A stretch of 64,000 nucleotides of DNA from Acanthaster planci (GCF_001949145.1 NW_019091717.1:41111-105110); one strand, 5' to 3'. Positions 50,290-63,062 are shown, numbered from the stretch's first letter. The notes: a model not told the origin generated them from the letters alone. Translations and numbers: made by a program.

Positions 50290-51840
50290 ATGTACTAAGT
50301 AGTGTCAGCTTTCAGTTTCTTGGCAAATGAAAGCAAGGTTGGCAATGATTTTAAGGCGTCATTCAGTTTGTTCCAACTTGAAATGCCATGATTAATCTAT
50401 TTGGGGCTGTTCTACTGAATTGAACATAGAGATGCTTTTTGGATGCACTTTGAGTATGACAGGAATGAACATTTGATGCTAAGGTAAAGCATGCCTTGAA
50501 ACAAGATTGTAATTGATTATTCGTATATTTATACATGAATTTACATAAAAAATTTGTACAAATCATTAAAACGTTGGATTTAAAGTTTGGCAAACAGTGG
50601 AGCAGTACAATCACAAGAACCAGCCTTAACAATAATAATTGTAATAATAATTGAAAATTTATAATGCGCCATTTCCATAAAAATGATCAAAGGCGCAGTA
50701 CAAGTTGAAATAAAAAATAATTAATTTAAGAAATGAAAGGATAAGGACAAAAGAATAAGGATAAATGAATGAATGTCACTGCCCTAGTACCCAAACTGCA
50801 GTATGGGATACATCTGCCCCGCCAACAGGGAGAACCTAACCTTGCTGGCATTGGTGATGTCTCGATCTTTCCCAGGAACAGATGCCTCTAACCCTAACTA
50901 CGATAAAAGAAAAGTAATTATACCAGACACAGTGACACTAAAATAACAAATCACAGCTAAACCTACAATGATGCATACAGCTCTTTTTTTGCAACTTCAG
51001 GATTTGTTTACCAATAGATAGTAGCCCCACCCATGTAATAATGGAATAGTTCAAATGTGGAAGAACAAAGGAATTATACAGGGCAAGCAAAATACCGCTT
51101 GGTAAATAAAACTTTAAGCAATTAATTATTCCAATATTTTTTGAAACTTTACTTGCTACTTCATTACAGTGGTCCTTCCAATTAAATGCTCGTCAATAAT
51201 AATACCTAAAAATCGAGTGCATTTTTATTTGAGGTTTGTACCATTCACAGCAATCAGAATAGTTTGTGTATACGTCATCTGTTAATTAAATTTGATTTAA
51301 TGTTGTAATTTGATTTAAGTAAATTAATGCGTAGCTTATTGGCTAAAAGCCATCCATTTATATTGATAGGCTCTCCATTAATATTTAAAATGGCTTTATC
51401 AACATTAGTGTGACAATATAACAAGCTGGTGTCATCTGCAAAAAGGCGAAAAAAAGATATAATATCTGATGTATTGCAGATGTCATTGATATAAAGCAAA
51501 AACAGCAGGGGACCCAATACTGAACCTTGTGGGACTCCACAAGAAACAACATAAGCATCCGAATTGACCGAATTAAATGAAACAAACTGTTTTCTATTAC
51601 TTAAATAACTTTTAAAGCAGTTTAGTGCAATCCTGCGGGTGCCATAATGTTCCAGTTTACAAATCAAAATATCGTGGTAAACAGTATCAAAAGCCTTAGC
51701 AAGATCTTGAAATATTCCAGTTGTAAATTTCTTATCGTCTATAGCACTTAAATGTTTACTTACAACATATGAAATTGCTTGGTCTGTCAAGCCGTTTTCT
51801 TGGACACCAAATTGTGAATCTTACAAGATTTCATATTTAT
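50290..51840 (-). pseudogene. broken non-LTR retrotransposon (reverse transcriptase)
   Basis: On the minus strand, 51790-51275 is open for 171 codons of reverse transcriptase. It has an FQDLAKAFDTV motif, VPQGSVLGPLLFLLYINDI and the catalytic FADDTSLLY. In-frame upstream sequence resembles QFGxQE...TDQAI. Downstream, FLGIIIDEHL-like and LPSGILLALYNS-like segments appear only with frame changes. The C-terminal block MYKYTNNQL...SNVHS...RTAPNRL is at 50632-50363. Domain order fits jockey/CR1-like elements. It is 5'-truncated, frameshifted and interrupted at about 50633-50960, so inactive. Confidence 0.85.
50633..50960. mobile_element. insertion nested in the retrotransposon
   Basis: The reverse-transcriptase reading is interrupted here by about 330 bp that fit no part of it. 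The piece starts with an AATAATAATTGTAATAATAATTG tract, contains ATGCGCC...GGCGCAGTA and a GAATGAATG run. It is probably a short non-autonomous element; the class is unresolved. Confidence 0.4.
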
Positions 51841-52569
51841 CAATGAAACTTGCTTAGAAATTTTAGGCTTTGGTGCAGTGGCTTTATTACAGGCATAGAT
51901 TTACATTTGCAGAAATTCCTTGCTGACCTGTGAAATACATGTACACCGAGTGTTAGCATTGGATTCACTTCTATAGTAGGCGGAGATTCTCTGCTTTTAT
52001 GGCAAGCAGAGCTGTTAAATTGGACCCTAGTGGTTAAGCCTATTGAAGTAGTAAGTAGAATCTTGAATCATTCAAATTCTGCGTAACAGAGCAGTGATTT
52101 GTTTTTGTTTTTTTGTTTCAGGTTATGTACTGTAGGGCACAAGTAGGTGGGACGCACATACCATATGTAGAACACAGTGCTGAGATTGGATAGTTGCCAG
52201 CTTGAAAATGGTCCCCAGATGGAGGGGCAGGGCCCACTGAAAGGTCCTTCTCCAACTCCCACCGCTTGATTTCACCAAACCTGACCGTAAAGACAAAGGG
52301 AAGCAAAATTCTCCTCATTCTCTCGAGTCTCATATCCATCATGCTATCAATGGGTGCTTACAAACCAATCAACTGCAAAATGTGGATAAAGTTGTCATAT
52401 ATGTACATGGCACATTTGATGTACATGTGCAGGTACCTGGGTGCACATGTTCATAGCACATGCATTAGTCATTTGGGGCAGCTACATTTAGCTTAGAGGT
52501 CAACACAAAAGGATTATCCTGGGAAGCTTAGACAACATTAGACACCCAAGCAGCCTGCTGTCCCAGCAT

Positions 52570-52579
52570 CTATTTTTAG
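52570..52579. promoter_or_regulatory. MEF2-type site
   Basis: CTATTTTTAGCC; exact consensus. Confidence 0.3.
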
Positions 52580-53259
52580 CCTTTTTTTTAATATCCGCCT
52601 GCACCAGGATGATAACTGGCATGTGTGGGGGAGAGTGTTACAGCAATGGCTGGCTCGGATCATTTTCACCGGTGGACCAACGTCACCCATACATGCACAT
52701 GTACGTGTCATGACATCAGTGCCAGTTTGTATCAATGGGAGAATGCGCAAAGGGCCGAGAGAGTGAAAGGTGGACTGAAAGTGGAAGCGGTGTGATCACA
52801 GTGTACCCACGGTTTGTGCACGGTTTGTGAAGGGGAGAAAGGGCAATGTATGCATCTGGGTATATATGAACTCTGTCTGCACTCGGATTTATAAATAACC
52901 AGCCAGGGATGGGGTAACCAGATAGGTGGTATTGGTCAATTGAGCAGTTGTAGGGCAACTGAGCTGATCTCCAGTATCTGCTGAACATAGACCATAGAAA
53001 TGTTTCTGGGCTATTGTAGCGTAACATTATATGCCATGTTAAACGTGAAGTTTTCGCACACTTTTTTTTCTATTATTAGTGTGTGGGCTGAGTGTTTTTG
53101 GGAGGGGGAAATTTAGCAAATTAAGTTGTACGTGTACTTAGTATACTTGCTCACAAATGAATTTTTTTTTGTGTGTCTTTTTTTTTTTAGGCCCATGAAA
53201 TTTGTTCTTTTTTACAAGAAATAAAAAGGGTTTCCTCTTTCCTATTCTTTTGTGCGGAG

Positions 53260-53585
53260 TACCGATGTGGCGGTCTCAGCTGCCTCCTGGTCTCAGCGGT
53301 CCCCCTTACCAAATATGGTAAAAATAAGTCATGCAATCTCTGCGCACAACAACGGGAAAGTCGTCCCTTTAAGTGGCGTGCTGAGCAGTGCAGTCCATGC
53401 ATGTACTGTGCATAGGCCTACACCGTCCAAAGATAATAGCACCGCTTATAGTAGCGTGCGAGTTAGTCATGCAGACATCTCAGCACGGAAGACCAACGAG
53501 ACCATGCTTGTGTTGTGCTGAAATGACCTACCACGTCAGGGGGGACCGCTGAGACCAGGAGACAGCTGAGACCGCCACACCGGTA
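53260..53585. mobile_element. MITE with about 45-bp terminal inverted repeats
   Basis: The left end reads TACCGATGTGGCGGTCTCAG and continues CTGCCTCCTGGTCTCAGCGG then TCCCCC. The complement of the right end (53537-53585) matches with about two substitutions. The CpG-rich 220-bp interior has no clear coding. Long, well-kept arms inside CpG-poor intron suggest a recent insertion. Confidence 0.85.
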
Positions 53586-56500
53586 TGAGGATGAATAGAT
53601 AATGTCCTCGTACCTCAGGTTTTGGCGAGACAATAATTAGATTTTCCAGACATTCTGAGTGATGGACTTAATTCACAGAGAGTGTATACATGTACATGCA
53701 GTTTACCGTTGATAAAAATACCCAGAATAAACTGTGCGTAAACTTGCTTCGGTGTTTCAGATAAAAACCAAAATTTGGACTGCCTTGTTTGTACTGCATT
53801 CGTAAACGATGTACCCAATTTCCAGTCATGCGTAGTACAACATGTGCCTGACAACCACAACAGTGTGAGATGTGCATTCTGCCTTGGTCACACAACAGAA
53901 CTGTTGCTAATGACAACAGTAACCTCCCCCCCTCCTCCGCCCCCACAATCAATATCCCGTAGATCGATGTCAGGCAGGGCTGCCGTGGAAGGGATGGGAG
54001 AGTTAGGGAGTGGTGCTGGCATGATTAAAAGGGGGAGGGGGGGATAAGAGGAAAGGGAAGAGGCTCAGCAGGACAAGATCCCCATTAAATTAATGAACGG
54101 GCAATAGCAGCAAAGGTAATGATACATTATCCTTTACCTTCCAGTTCAAGGGCAAAGGTTTTCACATGGTCAGCCCACTTTGAAGTGCTTAATGCATGCA
54201 CTCTGTATGCCATTTGTGTGATGGCAACGATGCAAGAATTGTTCTTCTCTCCTTAAAAGGATTCCACCACACTGTTGCCATGGCAGTAAATTTTTCTCGA
54301 CTGCAAATTATAAAGCACCCACCTTCCTATTATAAACAGTTCACGGCTGCTGTTGGGTTGTGTAGACTCAGTTTTTTCTTGGGGGAGTGTTTCCACTTCA
54401 GGGGAAATGGGCAGAATTATCTTATTAATGGGTGCCACAGGTCAGTTAGGGAAGGGACTCTACTCAGCCATGCGGAGATCTTCTTTTCATGACAGACTGC
54501 GCATACTTGCGCATCTGGTTCAGAGATCAGACTAGTCATTTCATTGAATCTGTTGCGCATTCGCGTAGACACCAGTGAATTGCTCGAGTGTCATTCTGGC
54601 CTCTCTCTTGTTCACCACAGGGGGCGCTTATTCACCAGAGCAGATAACAGTTTGCAATCATTAGAAGCAGAAGTTTTCCTTTGACCAAGCCATTTTTCTT
54701 GATGCACTTTTAAGAAATTAATTATTGTCCAATATACAGGTGTATCTGCTTTCTGGCACTCATGGGGATGATGTGTAGACTTTCCATCGATTAGCCATTA
54801 ACACTTGACATATACATGTAATAGGCCCTTGTCATGCCCCTTGTTAGATGAACCCATGCAGGGATTTTAAAATGTTGAATATAACATCCGATGAATATTC
54901 ATGAACCAGGAGTTACAATTAGAATACGTTTGCATGAATGATGCATAGCAAATGCTGTTAAACATAAAACCAGAGCAACAACAGGAAAAGTCTGGTACAT
55001 GTGCATGTGTGCTAAGTTTCTGAAAGCTTTGATGGCCATTGACCTTTTAACGTGTGGTGTTACCCCCTCCCCACCAACCTCCATACCCCACCATGTGTGG
55101 GAGAGCAGGTAATTTTCTCAGATCTCCAACAGCAGGATTACTGACTGTTAATCCCTCCTGTAAATCCCCTGTCTGAAGACACCTTCAGGCAGGGCAGACA
55201 GGGACTTTCAACGGAGCTCCCCTGTCCAATCCCTCATTGTGAAGGTGCCTTCCTATTCAGGGGCCCTCAGCCATATCCAGAGGAGACATTCCCAACAACT
55301 GCCCGAGTCTGGAAGTGTTAGGTCTCTTGTTTGCTCATGTGTCCCCGGTTGCTATTTTTTTGTGAAAGGGGTTTAGCTCGTGTGGGGGACTAGCGGGCCT
55401 TGAAGGACATCCAAGTGGCTGGCTTCTGTCCCGATCTTTTGTCTGTAACAAACCAGGCAGTGTGTCTTTTTCTTTGTGTTTAAGAATCTATCGAAATTGG
55501 AGGCACGTGAGGAGAGTATCAGCTGTCTTGTTTTCTTGTGCTAGAAAACTTCCACTAAATTTCCAAGTTATAAATCCTGAAAAAACAGGTCTTCTCTTTG
55601 ATCTAGGTAAACTTACATGCATTCTCAGGTATTGGCACACTACATGTATGATGATCTTTCAACATAGATAATGATCTCTGGATCATAAATGCATAAACGG
55701 TATGAGTTAAGAGTACTGGTTTTCTGGCGTTGAGTTTTACTCCTAATGTTGAAAACTGTACTTTCTTGTGATGAACGCATTGAGCCAAAGACTCCTGTTT
55801 CCAGGAAGTGCTCCTGCGCACCTTCCAATGTGCTTTTTTTCTTTAGTGAAACCTTTATTTTGAGTCCTAAGGCATCTTAAGGGAAGACAACACCTAACAC
55901 CAGCTAGCTGAACAATGTTTGAAATACATTCAGGTTGAGATGCAGTCACCCGTATTTCATTCCACGAGGATGCGTTTTTTATTTTGACTTGTTTAATTAG
56001 AAATCGCACATGCATGTAATTTTAACAATAAAAAGTCTGCTGGCATTAGAAAATGTTGATGCCGTTGGAAACAGTGTGAATAATTAAAGAGCAGAAATGA
56101 GGTGACAACTGAGAGAAGACTTCAGCCAACTATGTGCACTTCCTGGTGTCTTGTTATTTGATCCAAATGTGTGTCAGGTCATTGTGCCCATGTACCACTT
56201 GACAGTTGTTGACGTTTTTCTGCAGGATAGGTACATGTACATGTATGCAGCGCATAGTACCCCGGGGCAAAGTGTTATGCACTCCAAGAGGGTTAAAAAT
56301 AGTGTGTCCTGAATCACAGCAGTCCACAGTCTTTTGCCAATAAGTCATGACCATAAATGATTATGCCTGTTAAACAGTGCACGAAGTAACTGAAGTCACT
56401 ACTTGCAGTAACTGCCGGACACAAGCAGTTGCCGTGCTGAGTCTCAAGTGCGCGTGTAGGTTCTCCAAAGTGTACACAACTACTAGCAAAATATTTGAGG

Positions 56501-59239
56501 TTGACTTGCACAACATAATTAAGTCTGGATTGTTTTCAGACCTACCATGTGGCTATTATCGACCAGTGAAATTGCATTATCCAAGCACATGATACAAGCA
56601 CAAGATTTCCCAGTACCTTTCTATATAAAATACAATGATTCAAACCACCTGATGTCAAAAAAAAGAAGAAACAATAATAATATTTTGATTCTGTTTATGC
56701 GTAGTATGGCGCTGAGTACTGAACAAATGTCTGATGTGTTACGCATATAGGATCTATAGCTTAGAAACAGTGTTTCTTCAAGGCTGCTCTTGGACTGTGG
56801 CATTCCAGATGTACAAGTACACGGTAAAGAGCCGTTCATGTCCATATGATGGTTAACACAGTCATCTTTGGGATGAACATATTTCATCACAGTTTTTATC
56901 CTCCGTCACGGTCATGAACAGGTTATTTGGCTTGTAGGCGTATTTTGTGAAATCTGCTTGAACAAAGGGTGCCCATGGTTATCAGTCACTCTATTTCATG
57001 TTTGACCTGAGAACTGCATGCGGCAGTATTAGGGGTACCAGCTTGTGGGCGTGGACAGGGTATGCATACTATGGGCTGGACTTCGCTCTCCTTGCCCTCA
57101 GCTAAATTACTCTGTCATCATAGACTTTTATGGAATTTGGTTTTGTGTTTTTTTAAATACTCTGTCGATTCATTTGTGAGTACAGGTACTCGAAGAGGGC
57201 ATAGGTCAAGGAAAGGATCCACAACCTTCATGCCAGGGCTGTATGGTTTCATGGCCTCACTAACAGAATTCTGCACTTACATGTACCACCATTCAGCACT
57301 TACATGATGTAGATCGCACGAAATCTGTGTAATCCCATTGGCTTAGGAATTTTGTTCTATTCCCGTCTGCTCCAAGTACAAGCACCCTTTCTGTGCACCC
57401 GGGGAAGGCGTTATAGTTGAACGCAAACTGTTGTTTCCCAGCCTCATGGATGTCATTTCCACATTGTAAAAACATGCCTTCCCTTCTTCCTTTAGAGTGA
57501 TTCGGCTCAGAATCTTCACTTGATACTGACGTACACACATTTATAAACTAAACTTTGTGGTTAACCCCTGTACTTAAAGATTTCAGGGTATTGCAGATAA
57601 TTTGTAGCTGTGCTCTACTGGCCTCAAATCGGCAGTTGCCACCAGTACCACCTGTTGACTGTTAGGGTGACGCTCACATTAATAGAACGGATGGTAACTT
57701 CTGAAAAGAACTGTCCTCTTTTTTGGGCTCACAGATGGGATAGGAAAAGTCTCAGTGGAAGCAGCTGTTGTGTGGCCCTGTCTTGGCACACAGTGTATGG
57801 TCTGGGCTCTGGAGGGCCAAGGAGACCTTTAATCATATGAATTAATTTTAAAGAGTTGGTCGAGTTGGGAGTCTGTTTGATTTTTTTTCCTTGTTTTATT
57901 TCCAGTGACCTCTGATATTTTTTATTTAATATTTTACAGGTCATTATAATTATTGGGTGACTGGCCAGTCAAATGTTATGTTAAAACCCTCAGACAGATT
58001 ACCTTATTTCCCCGCAAATGTGTTGTGTAATCAATATCTGCAAATGTTGAAATGTCATCTCATTGACAAGTTTCTAGATAAACCCAGGGTTCCAGCTTTC
58101 ACTCACCTTTGTCATCTATTGGTGAATATTTACTAACTGTGGCAAAAGAAAGTGCTAAGAAGTTGGTGAGAAGCAAAGTCGCATTTTGCAATGCATGAAA
58201 AGTAATTGGCTTCAACAACTAGATCTAGACGAAACTACCTTATTATTTAAAACTTACCAGTTGGAACCTTTCATTCCAACCACTGAACTAGGCAGAAGTC
58301 GGTCAGTGACAGCACTGTAGATAGTCTCCGAAAGCCTTCAGAATCCTGCAGTTGTAGGAAATGGAAGGTCCTCCATTGTCAAGTTGAACATGAGATGTAT
58401 TTTTTTGAAAATTAAGTTGTCATTGTAGATGGGGGCAAAATGGTCACCCTTGTCACTTGTCACTGTGGTATCAACGTACTGTGTTTTGCACTCGTAGTAT
58501 CACGACCTTGAAAAACCCAAGCGAGAATATTAGCCATATTGCTTTATCTTTATGTCTTGATTCTTCAAAAGGGCATGTTCTGAGTGAAGCATTGTCACTT
58601 TTGAGCCTGAATTTCAATTTCGATTGCCTCCTCAGCTAATCAGTTTATTTTTAGCCTTCAGCGGAGCCAAATTCGATAGTTTTCAAAGGGCAGGCCGGCG
58701 TTCCATCGAATTACCATTCGCTGGAGTTTGGTCCTTTTTCCCCTTTTGTTTTGTTAAGGCTTGTATTTTATTCTGTGAAAGTAATCTTTCTTCTTCTTTT
58801 AACTACTGGGAGGGTTTGTTATTGGAGCTATATTTGGCCATAGTATTCAATACATGATGAAATTATCCATTGGTTTTTGTTGTGTGTGTCTCTCACTCTT
58901 CCGTTTTGTATTTGCACATGGAGCTGAGATAATGTATTTTTACAGCATCCATTGAGCTGTCCTGGTCAAGTTGATCAAGGATTTGGATCAGTAAGCTTTT
59001 GCACACGTGTTTCAGTCTGTCGATTTCCTCATTACATCATGAACAAAATTAAATGCCGACCTACACTAAATAAGCGAATGATTCAGGTGACTTGCCTTCT
59101 GTTGGTGAATTAAGAATTGAGGCAAATGAGCGAAGAAATGAAGGAAGAATGAGTGGACTCATTGTGCCAATATAACTCATAAAGTAGCAAGCACCTTGCG
59201 TGAAAGAGTGTTCCTTCGTGGATGGGATGGAGTGTGTAA

Positions 59240-59501
59240 AGGTAATTCCAAAAAGTAAGGGTCCAAAAGTGTGACATTTTGTGTCCCCGTTTCATCTGAC
59301 CTTTTCTATTTGACACGGAAATGTCACTGGAATTGATTTCAAACTATTAGTACATGTATTTGTTTGGCACTGGCAGGTAATTTGCATCAATTCATCACAC
59401 TTTGAAATTCAAAAATCTGTTCTGAACTTACAAAATCATATGTCAGATTTGACAGGGAGACGCACACAAAAAACGGACCCCTAATTTCTGGAATTACCCA
59501 T
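59240..59501. mobile_element. MITE, GGTAATTCCA family
   Basis: AGGTAATTCCAAAAAGTAAG plus GGTCC at the left is matched by the complement of GGACCCCTAATTTCTGGAAT plus TACC at 59475-59500. It is about 260 bp. It shares terminal and sub-terminal words with the elements at 27993 and 28303. Confidence 0.7.
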
Positions 59502-60004
59502 GAACTGTTGTGGTCCATATGCCAAATCACTTGGGAATTGGGATAAAATGAATGTAGACAATATCCCCTATTCCGATGAATACATGAAATGTGAATACAT
59601 GGTGAATGCATAAAATTGCATAAAAAAGCATTTGCTTATAAAGCGTCCAAGATGTACACTTTCTAAATTGAGCAAGTGAAGTCAAATATTTGCTCATGGA
59701 TGCACACCGTCACTGTGCACACATCATTTTTTTCTTTCGTACGTAGGAAACTTGTTTAAACACTATGAGTAGATGTACAAAATAACTGCACAGAATGAAA
59801 AAAAAAAGCTTCAGTGTGTTATCTGAGATAGGCATTAACCATCAGCAAATCATCTGAGTATGTTGTATTTAGTCTTATGAGCTGATTGCATTCAGTTTTT
59901 AATTCCTCCTTTCTCCATCTGAGGGGAGGTTTCTAGGCCCCCTTCTTCCCCCTCCCACTAGTCTGCAGGGTGCCCTACCCTTCCTCATGTCATAATTGCC
60001 GTCG

Positions 60005-60035
60005 GCTATATATAGCTCAGCCGTGCTATTTATAG
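60005..60035. promoter_or_regulatory. paired MEF2-type sites near exon 6
   Basis: CTATATATAG (60005-60014) and CTATTTATAG (60026-60035) are 21 bp apart start to start, with the same helical phasing as the 42.2-kb cluster. Their flanks are GC-rich (GTCGG, CTCAGCCGTG, CTGCACGC). Confidence 0.45.
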
Positions 60036-60858
60036 CTGCACGCTCCATTGAAATGCAATCAATACTCGCCGTCCATGGGCTCTTCTATCCCGACAGTGTT
60101 CAGCTTGTCAGTGTGTGTGTATTATATGTGTGCTTGTGTGAATATATGGTGTGGTTATCTTGTTGGCTTGAATGACTGTGTGCATGTTTTATTGCGGTTT
60201 GAACAAAAAAAAAAGAGGCTCACTATGCAATTGAGCCGCAATCCTGCTGGTAATATTGGGCCCTTGCTGTTGCCTTGCCTTCCTTGCTCAGGATGAATCT
60301 GAGTCATATAGTACGGCAGGGATGGGCAAGGCTCTTGCATAATTCATGACCTTTTTTTGTTTCATGTCTGGTCACAGGCTCTCATCTCATGACCTTTTAA
60401 GATTTACTCCAATATCAGTTTCTGGAGTTGGCAAGCAGTCTTGTAACTGAAGACGAGATAAATGATGCATACCGATATGGTCCTTTAAAATAATTATTTA
60501 GAATAAAAGTGTGCACTAGCCCCGTTCAAAAGAAAAAAAAATCCAGCACTAACTGCAGCGTCACTTCAAATAAAATTTCAGAGATATTTTGGAATTCTTG
60601 ACTTTTTTTCCCTGTGGGCTTGGTTTCACGTACAGTACTGTACCTTCATTGTGGATCTGAATGTGCATATTCCAATTTTTCAATTGCAAAACCAGCACCA
60701 TTTTTTTAGGTTTTGAAGGGGCTGAAAAACTGAGAAATTCTATGCAGGCTGTCTCTGGTGTGATGCTAAATTTGGGGGCACATTGCATTCTTTGAGGGGG
60801 AAGGGAAATGATATACAAATGGCCCCTATAATTATTCTTTTTACATTTAAAAGTGAAA

Positions 60859-60910
60859 ATTTCTGTGGGGGAAGGGGTTGCCGTGCTTGCTCCCCTTCCC
60901 CCACAGAAAT
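60859..60910. repeat. perfect 19-bp hairpin
   Basis: ATTTCTGTGGGGGAAGGGG (60859-60877) and its exact complement (60892-60910) flank a 14-base loop. It lies in intron 5, 0.2 kb before exon 6. Confidence 0.85.
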
Positions 60911-61123
60911 GAGATCTGCCAATAAACACAGGAGACAGAATTGCAAAATAATGGCTTTTTCATAATAGACATCTGCACAGTCAAATTGTATTTTCATTTT
61001 AATGTCAGTACTGGCCTGTCCATTGTATTGCTCAGTACAGAATTGTGTGCAACAGTACGCTTCATTTTCTAAAGAGGACACCTTTTGTTTTCTCCTTTCT
61101 CTCCCATCTCATTTTCTCTGCAG

Positions 61124-61178
61124 TTTTTTAAATAGAGTTGATGATATTAGCCAGTCAGATTATAGTCCAAGTGAACAG
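61124..61178 (+). CDS. GNAS: GNAS exon 6
   Basis: Acceptor TTTTCTCTGCAG, donor CAG|GTGAGT. It completes Tyr162 and encodes FLNRVDDISQSDYSPSEQ (163-180), the helix E-F segment leading to switch I. Confidence 0.95.
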
Positions 61179-61895
61179 GTGAGTTGACCTTTGATTTTCT
61201 CCTCTTCCCTCATCCTTCCCCGCTCCTTCCTTGCATGTTTACCGACACGGCTGTTTAAAAACGCTGGCAACTGCATTGTGTATTGGCAAGCACACGACGA
61301 ACAGTGTGTCATGTCTCCTCTGAATGAAGTATATACACGTCTGAAAAGTGTATTTGAGGAAATTTGCATAGCCACCCTTCCCCCCTACCATCAGATTTCA
61401 CTGAGTTTGCAACATTCCAGTTTGACATTTGAAGTGTTGGATTCTGAGGATAGTCACTTTGTGTCTTTAGTCTTTGAATGAGTTTGGCATACTGATAATA
61501 TTTGTTATTGTTCATATTACCAACATCACTACATCTGTTGTTACGTAAAGTTTGTTTTAAACATGATTTTCTCAAACAAATCTTCAGGCTCATTTGCACT
61601 CCACAAGAAAGTAATGCATGAATTTGTGATGTCGCAGCAAATTCTTGATTTGTGTTTTAAAGAGAATGCGTTGCAACCCAGGAAAAGTTGCGCTGGAAAC
61701 GTTTTGTGACCTGCAAAGTTCCCTTTGCAGTTGCATTTATTACATAAAGTGTGAGCCTACTTTTTTCAGTTAGTTTTTGTCATGAGAATCTAAGTTCTGC
61801 CCATAATGTCAGCGGCAGTGTCCAGGACTGGCAGGATTACCTACAACAGGAAAAGAAAGACACACAGTATGCTATATTTACGTTGTCTTTTTTGA

Positions 61896-62000
<105 letters not shown>

Positions 62001-62240
62001 TAAGTATTCCCTAACCCGCTCAAGTAATCCACATAACAAGCTGTACACATTCCAGCAATTTACTAAAGGCACACAGAAGCTGTACTCTGAAAACTTGTTG
62101 TCTTCAGGTGCTAAATTCTTGGGGAAAGACACTGAAATAGTGAATATGTGTAGTTTGTTATTTACAGTTCTTTATTGGTGATAGTGTATATATATTTATA
62201 ATCATGACAGATTGCTGGATCAATGATTCTGTTCACTTAA

Positions 62241-62519
62241 CCCTAACAGTCCCGAATGCTACAAAGTACTACTTAGTAGTAAAATGTAATACTCGCATTA
62301 TTATTCTCTGAAGCCGTAAAATACAATAGAGAAGACAATGTAGCATACAGTGCTGTGGCACTATGAATACATAGTTTCATTGTTCTCTGTACGAGTAACA
62401 ACGGAATAAACCTAGCCAGAATAGTAATTTGTAGCACTAGGTCCTTCAGGCTCAGATTGTTACATAGTATTTTGTAGTACTGAGTACTCTAAGCCAAACA
62501 ACGCCCAGTACTGTTAGGG
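62241..62519. mobile_element. 279-bp piggyBac-like MITE with intact TTAA duplication
   Basis: CCCTAACAGT at the left and ACTGTTAGGG at the right form perfect 10-bp inverted ends, bounded by TTAA at 62237-62240 and 62520-62523. The interior is A/T-rich with TAGTACT-type words and non-coding. The ends match the 62-bp elements at 49054 and 50194. It lies in intron 7. Confidence 0.85.
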
Positions 62520-62686
62520 TTAATGTAGACAGCCATATGAGCCAATTTGGTATTTCAAAAAGCCAAGGTCTTTTGGGAACAAAGCGCGCACGTGAGTTAA
62601 TGTATGGCTGCGCTGATGGGACAGATTATCGTTCGCGCATGTAGCTGTTCATGAATAGCCTTGTACTGTGCATGCGCAGTGAAATA

Positions 62687-62744
62687 CCGAACTGGCTTAT
62701 TGTGCATGCACATGACGTTGTGCATGCACAATAAGCCAGTTCGG
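62687..62744. repeat. perfect 26-bp palindrome with 6-base spacer
   Basis: The arm CCGAACTGGCTTATTGTGCA plus TGCACA (62687-62712) is exactly complementary to 62719-62744. The spacer is TGACGT. NRF1-like TGCATGCGCAG lies 20 bp upstream and a smaller palindrome (GAAAATATTTTC) follows. Intron 7. Confidence 0.9.
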
Positions 62745-63062
62745 TGTAGAAAATATTTTCTTCTACATGCGTTGTTTGTACATGTTTTGAGAGCTGCATT
62801 GCGCAAACACAACATGGATTGTGGGAAAGTAGTGCAAAATGGAAAGAAGAAGGGGCCTTGGGTGTGGTTAGTTGGACCACCTCTTTGAGGCTGGTTTGAC
62901 AAGTTCAGCCGTCAGATCTGTCCAACAGTTTTGCACCAACGTTTTTACACGTCAATTTGTTAAAGAGTTGCTCGGTTCGGAGTTAATCACCCAAATAGTG
63001 GTCCTAGCTGCATGGATGCCGACTTTTCACCTCAAAAGGTTGTGGCAGGTTTAACGCAGTAG

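Larger units (their letters stand above)
37284..61123 (+). other. GNAS: GNAS intron 5, 23.8 kb
   Basis: The largest intron separates exon 5 from exon 6. It contains the repeat copy at 39706, most of the MEF2-type sites, the broken retrotransposon near 51 kb, two 62-bp mini-elements, the MITEs at 53.3 and 59.2 kb and a perfect hairpin at 60.9 kb. No additional coding exon was recognised. Confidence 0.7.
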
